64,000 nucleotides of DNA from Anarhynchus alexandrinus (taxonomy: Eukaryota > Chordata > Aves > Charadriiformes > Charadriidae): contig VUYV01000017.1 of assembly GCA_008711295.1 (NCBI GenBank), forward strand, positions 545,303-609,302, read 5' to 3'. Under the pieces are notes generated by a model. The model was given only the letters and a program-made list of their open reading frames with translations, ran no database searches and had not been told where the DNA came from. The translations under genes were made by a program, and so were the position numbers. This document shows, in pieces, positions 60,795-64,000 of this stretch (its first letter is position 1; the number at the start of each line of letters is the position of its first letter).

Positions 60795-63700
60795 GTAGGT
60801 GCTAATCTGTTTTCAAAAAAGGATACAGGTGTAGGGAACAAAAAAAAACCAAAACAGCTGAAAGGGAGTGGATAACTGTATCAGGTTATCTTTGTTCTAA
60901 AGCTGATCAGCAGGAATTATTAAATTAATGTAAACATCATTTTAGGCCAGGAAAATCTTAAAGGAAAAATATTTTGTCACTGATGTGAACACAAGGAGAA
61001 CTGGCAGGGGAACACCAGCAACTGTTAAATCTTACTTTCCCTGAAAGAATTCTTATACTTAGGAAAAGTCGTTCTGTGAGGTGAATGCCTTTTCTGGTGA
61101 TTAAATATTTTAGCTAAATAACAGTTAGTTTCAAAAAGTGTGTACCTGGAAAGTATTTAAAAAACAATTTAATAGTTTTTAAATAGTTCCCAATAATTCA
61201 TCTAACATTGTAGAGAAAGGGCAGTACAAAAGTAAATATTTAGTGCTCAGTGCTGTAGAAGGCATTTATGGGTATGTACAGGTATCTGCAAGACAGATTT
61301 ATTTTCCAAGTAAACAGCCACTGCTTAGACTTATTTCCAGCAAGAGGATAAGGGTTTTTCAGTTCTGTTAACATTGAGCACTGAGCTGTGAAAGTGAAAT
61401 TTTGCAGAGCTTTTTCCTTTGTTTTCTTTTTATCTAGGTTCATCCAAGCCCCTCTGCCCCGTTTCCAGGCTTTGTCATATTTCTTTTCATACTCTCAATC
61501 CCAGGGTTTTCTGCCAAGGAAAGCCTGATCAAGATTTCTTTTCAAGAAGAGCAAAGGAGGAAGGCTTTGGTACTTCTAAAAAGATTGCTGCTAACTCTTT
61601 TTTTTTGTTAGTAGTATGCTGAATAAGGGAAAGACTTCAAATAAGTTAATCAGTTATTTTTCTGTCTAGAAATCATGTAGCAAGTATTGCTTTTAGAGGA
61701 ATATATTTAATCAGATCATCTTACTACACTTATGATTTCGCTTGTTTATTTGTGAAGTAGGTAGGAGATAATGCTATGAAATACATAGTTCCTCTTGAAA
61801 TTTGCATTTATTAATTCCTTTTTTTAATTGATTGTGGTTGTGGTGTTTTTTTCTGTCCTTTTGCAAGAAACTCATTTGTTACCTAACAGGGTAGCTGTTT
61901 ATTCTGAGCTTGAAAGAATCTAGGCCTCCGTGTAGTAACACACCTGTGCTTAAGTTACACAGAATTCAGGCGTGTGCTCCTCACTGGGGTCGCAGCCAGT
62001 TTGTATGCCTCAGTTTTTTGCTGTTGTCATCAAAACAGTATCTTAGGACTTTTTTTCCGCAGTGATAGTAATGCTAAAGCTCTGAACAAGTGAAGTGTTA
62101 AGGTAATATGATGGCTAACTGGGCAAGACTCCAAGGCTTGAATCTCAGATCTTTTTCTTTTTCCTTAATTGCTTTATGTGAAAGAGCAAATTTTTTAGAC
62201 ATTTTGAGTGTGGTTGTTCTTGGTATGGATAAACAAGGCAGAACACTTTTTCTCTCTTTATATTGGAAGAGCAGGTATAGTGCAATACTTGTATTTTAAA
62301 CTGCCTACTGATTAGTCACATTGTGCCACACTACCATGTTACTGCACTGCAGCCACTGTGTACAATCATCTAACAACATTAGGGAAAGTTATGGAGAGAA
62401 GAATTAGTTTGAAGTGAGGATGTAAGATTACCATATGAATCTTCATTCTTCTTTCTTCCTAATTTAATATCCTCTTATTCCTGAGCCTTTATTGCATTTA
62501 CCCACTATGTTTCATAAATGTAAGAAATTAGTTACAAGTTGTATGGAGCATTCTTTTGGCTGTTGGTGTCTGGTTTAAACAAGCATGTCTGAGTCTTGAA
62601 GGATTTTTGCCATTGAAATAATAGTAGTCTAGGAAAAAGAAATTCCATACTGTGTTTTTTTTTTCCCTGATGTGAACCCACTAACTTTTTAAACTTTTAA
62701 GCTTTTAACTATAGTATTTCAAAGCTTATACAGTAAATAACCATAAATCACACATAAAAAAGGAGTTTCTTTCCATGTAGAGGACAGAAGGAGCTTTACA
62801 CACTTTTGTGAGAAAAGATTATGTAATAATGCTGTCTGTCTCAGATTTACTATATCATTGTTGGGCTTGCTTGGAAATGTGGGTGCCTCATATTTGTTTT
62901 CCACCATAAAGTTTAGGCTGATAAGAAGAAAGATGCCTGGGAAGGGGAGGATGGAATGGAGAAAATTCGTGTAATGAAAAGCTGGCCTAATAAAAAGTTT
63001 GTATAGCTTTTTCCCTGCTAGACTGTTTTCTCTTTCTGTAAACAAAGTGGGAAGAGCCTGAATGAAAATATGCGGTTCTGGCATCTGGGCTCCTGCAGCA
63101 GTCAGTCTGTAAGGCAGTGTTCACACAGCCTTCTTGGTTGGGCTTCCCCTCTGCGTCCGTGATGGGCCTGACCCAGTGGAGGGCAGCATCCCACCTGGTG
63201 CTAAGCCACACAGTGGTGCACGATGGCATCGAACGACTTAAAACAAAAAAGGCACAAAACCTAAAAATGACTGTGTATCTAAGAAGAATAAAGTGAGAGG
63301 GAAAAGCAAAGAGAAGTCAACTCTCTTAAGGCTGCATGAGAGTAATGGGCTCTGTCCAGGGGATTCCTTCAAGTTCCTTGGAGCACAGTTTAGGAGTTGA
63401 GAGAGTCCTGTTTATGTTGCCTTTAAACCATGTTGGTTTTGTGGATCCTTATAAAGAAAAAGACATGCTGTTCTGAAATGCTTAATTTCCCCCTGAAGTT
63501 TAACTTAAAGTTGCTGTGCTATCCTATAGATGTTCCAGTAGCTGGGAAGCAAGGACGTTTCTCCAACAGTTTTGTTTCTCCTGTTTATGATAAAATTATA
63601 AACCCTTTTAAAAACTGCTTTTTTATGTAGTGAAGTGTGTCCTAAGCGTATCCTGACATGTATCCTAGTGAGAGTGAACATAGGGCCCATGGGGTAAGTA

Positions 63701-64000
63701 GACCTTGGGGTGCATAGACCTTGGGGACATGTTCCACGCAAAATGGATATGAAATTACTTTAAAAGTCAGGCTGAGGAAATGGAGGCTATCACAGAGAAT
63801 CTTATGCATCTGTGAGTAGAAAAGCAGTGCTATCAGCAATTTCCTTGTCCACTTCAGTGCAATAACAACGTGCTAGTCCGATTAGTCTTCTGTAGCTGTT
63901 CACTGTTGCAGCCGCGCAGTGAGCTGTCATATTCAGTGTGATGCAAAAGCAACAAATTGAAATGGTATTGATTCTGTGTACTAAGTTTGAAGTGTGTTAT
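60795..64000 (+). other. Presumed intron or flank to the window end
   Basis: This is unique AT-rich sequence. Possible acceptors exist (for example TTTTTATCTAG at about 61438 and TTTTTTCCGCAG at about 62062), but none opens a convincing exon with a donor. No repeat was recognised. Confidence 0.45.

Noticed and set aside
61439..61530. Possible fourth exon of the unidentified gene after TTTTTATCTAG
   Set aside because: The frame stays open for about 30 codons, but no credible donor site precedes its stop.
62063..62102. Possible small exon after TTTTTTCCGCAG ending at TTAAG|GTAATA
   Set aside because: All three frames contain a stop before that donor.

Overview
The window is AT-rich vertebrate genomic DNA, almost certainly from a bird. 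It carries five copies of the CR1 (chicken repeat 1) LINE with the avian-type 8-bp 3' tail repeats, and one solo LTR whose TGTCCTGG start resembles the ERVL-type LTRs common in birds. The species cannot be read from the sequence. RFX3 lies on the Z chromosome in birds (human 9p24), so Z linkage is a reasonable inference.

Region 1 (1 to about 37.9 kb, + strand) is the 3' part of RFX3. Thirteen coding exons from 606 to 31254 join in one frame and encode 591 residues: the stretch before the DNA-binding domain, the complete RFX winged helix, the conserved central and dimerization regions and the acidic C-terminus. The N-terminal exons lie upstream of the window. The introns hold a 5'-truncated CR1 (about 7.26-8.87 kb), a solo LTR with a TATA box in the sense direction (9.61-10.35 kb), a near-perfect AT-rich hairpin (1.93-1.98 kb), a long imperfect hairpin (30.58-30.67 kb) and next to it a probable MIR SINE relic. 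A long 3'UTR probably runs to a poly(A) signal near 37.91 kb.

Region 2 (about 38-44.7 kb) is intergenic: unique AT-rich DNA, two minus-strand CR1 pieces, one ambiguous base and one unexplained 124-codon ORF.

Region 3 (44.75-64 kb, + strand) starts with a strong CpG island holding a first coding exon with a good start context (ATG at 45344). Two later candidate exons, at 57410-57449 and 60717-60794, continue its frame with matching splice phase. Together they suggest the 5' end of a gene, not identified here, that runs out of the window. Its presumed first intron carries two more sense-strand CR1 copies, one of about 2.4 kb.

I saw no tRNA, rRNA, CRISPR or prokaryotic features. The most interesting unexplained items are the unidentified CpG-island gene, the two intronic hairpins, and the solo LTR placed where it could start an RFX3 transcript lacking the DNA-binding domain.
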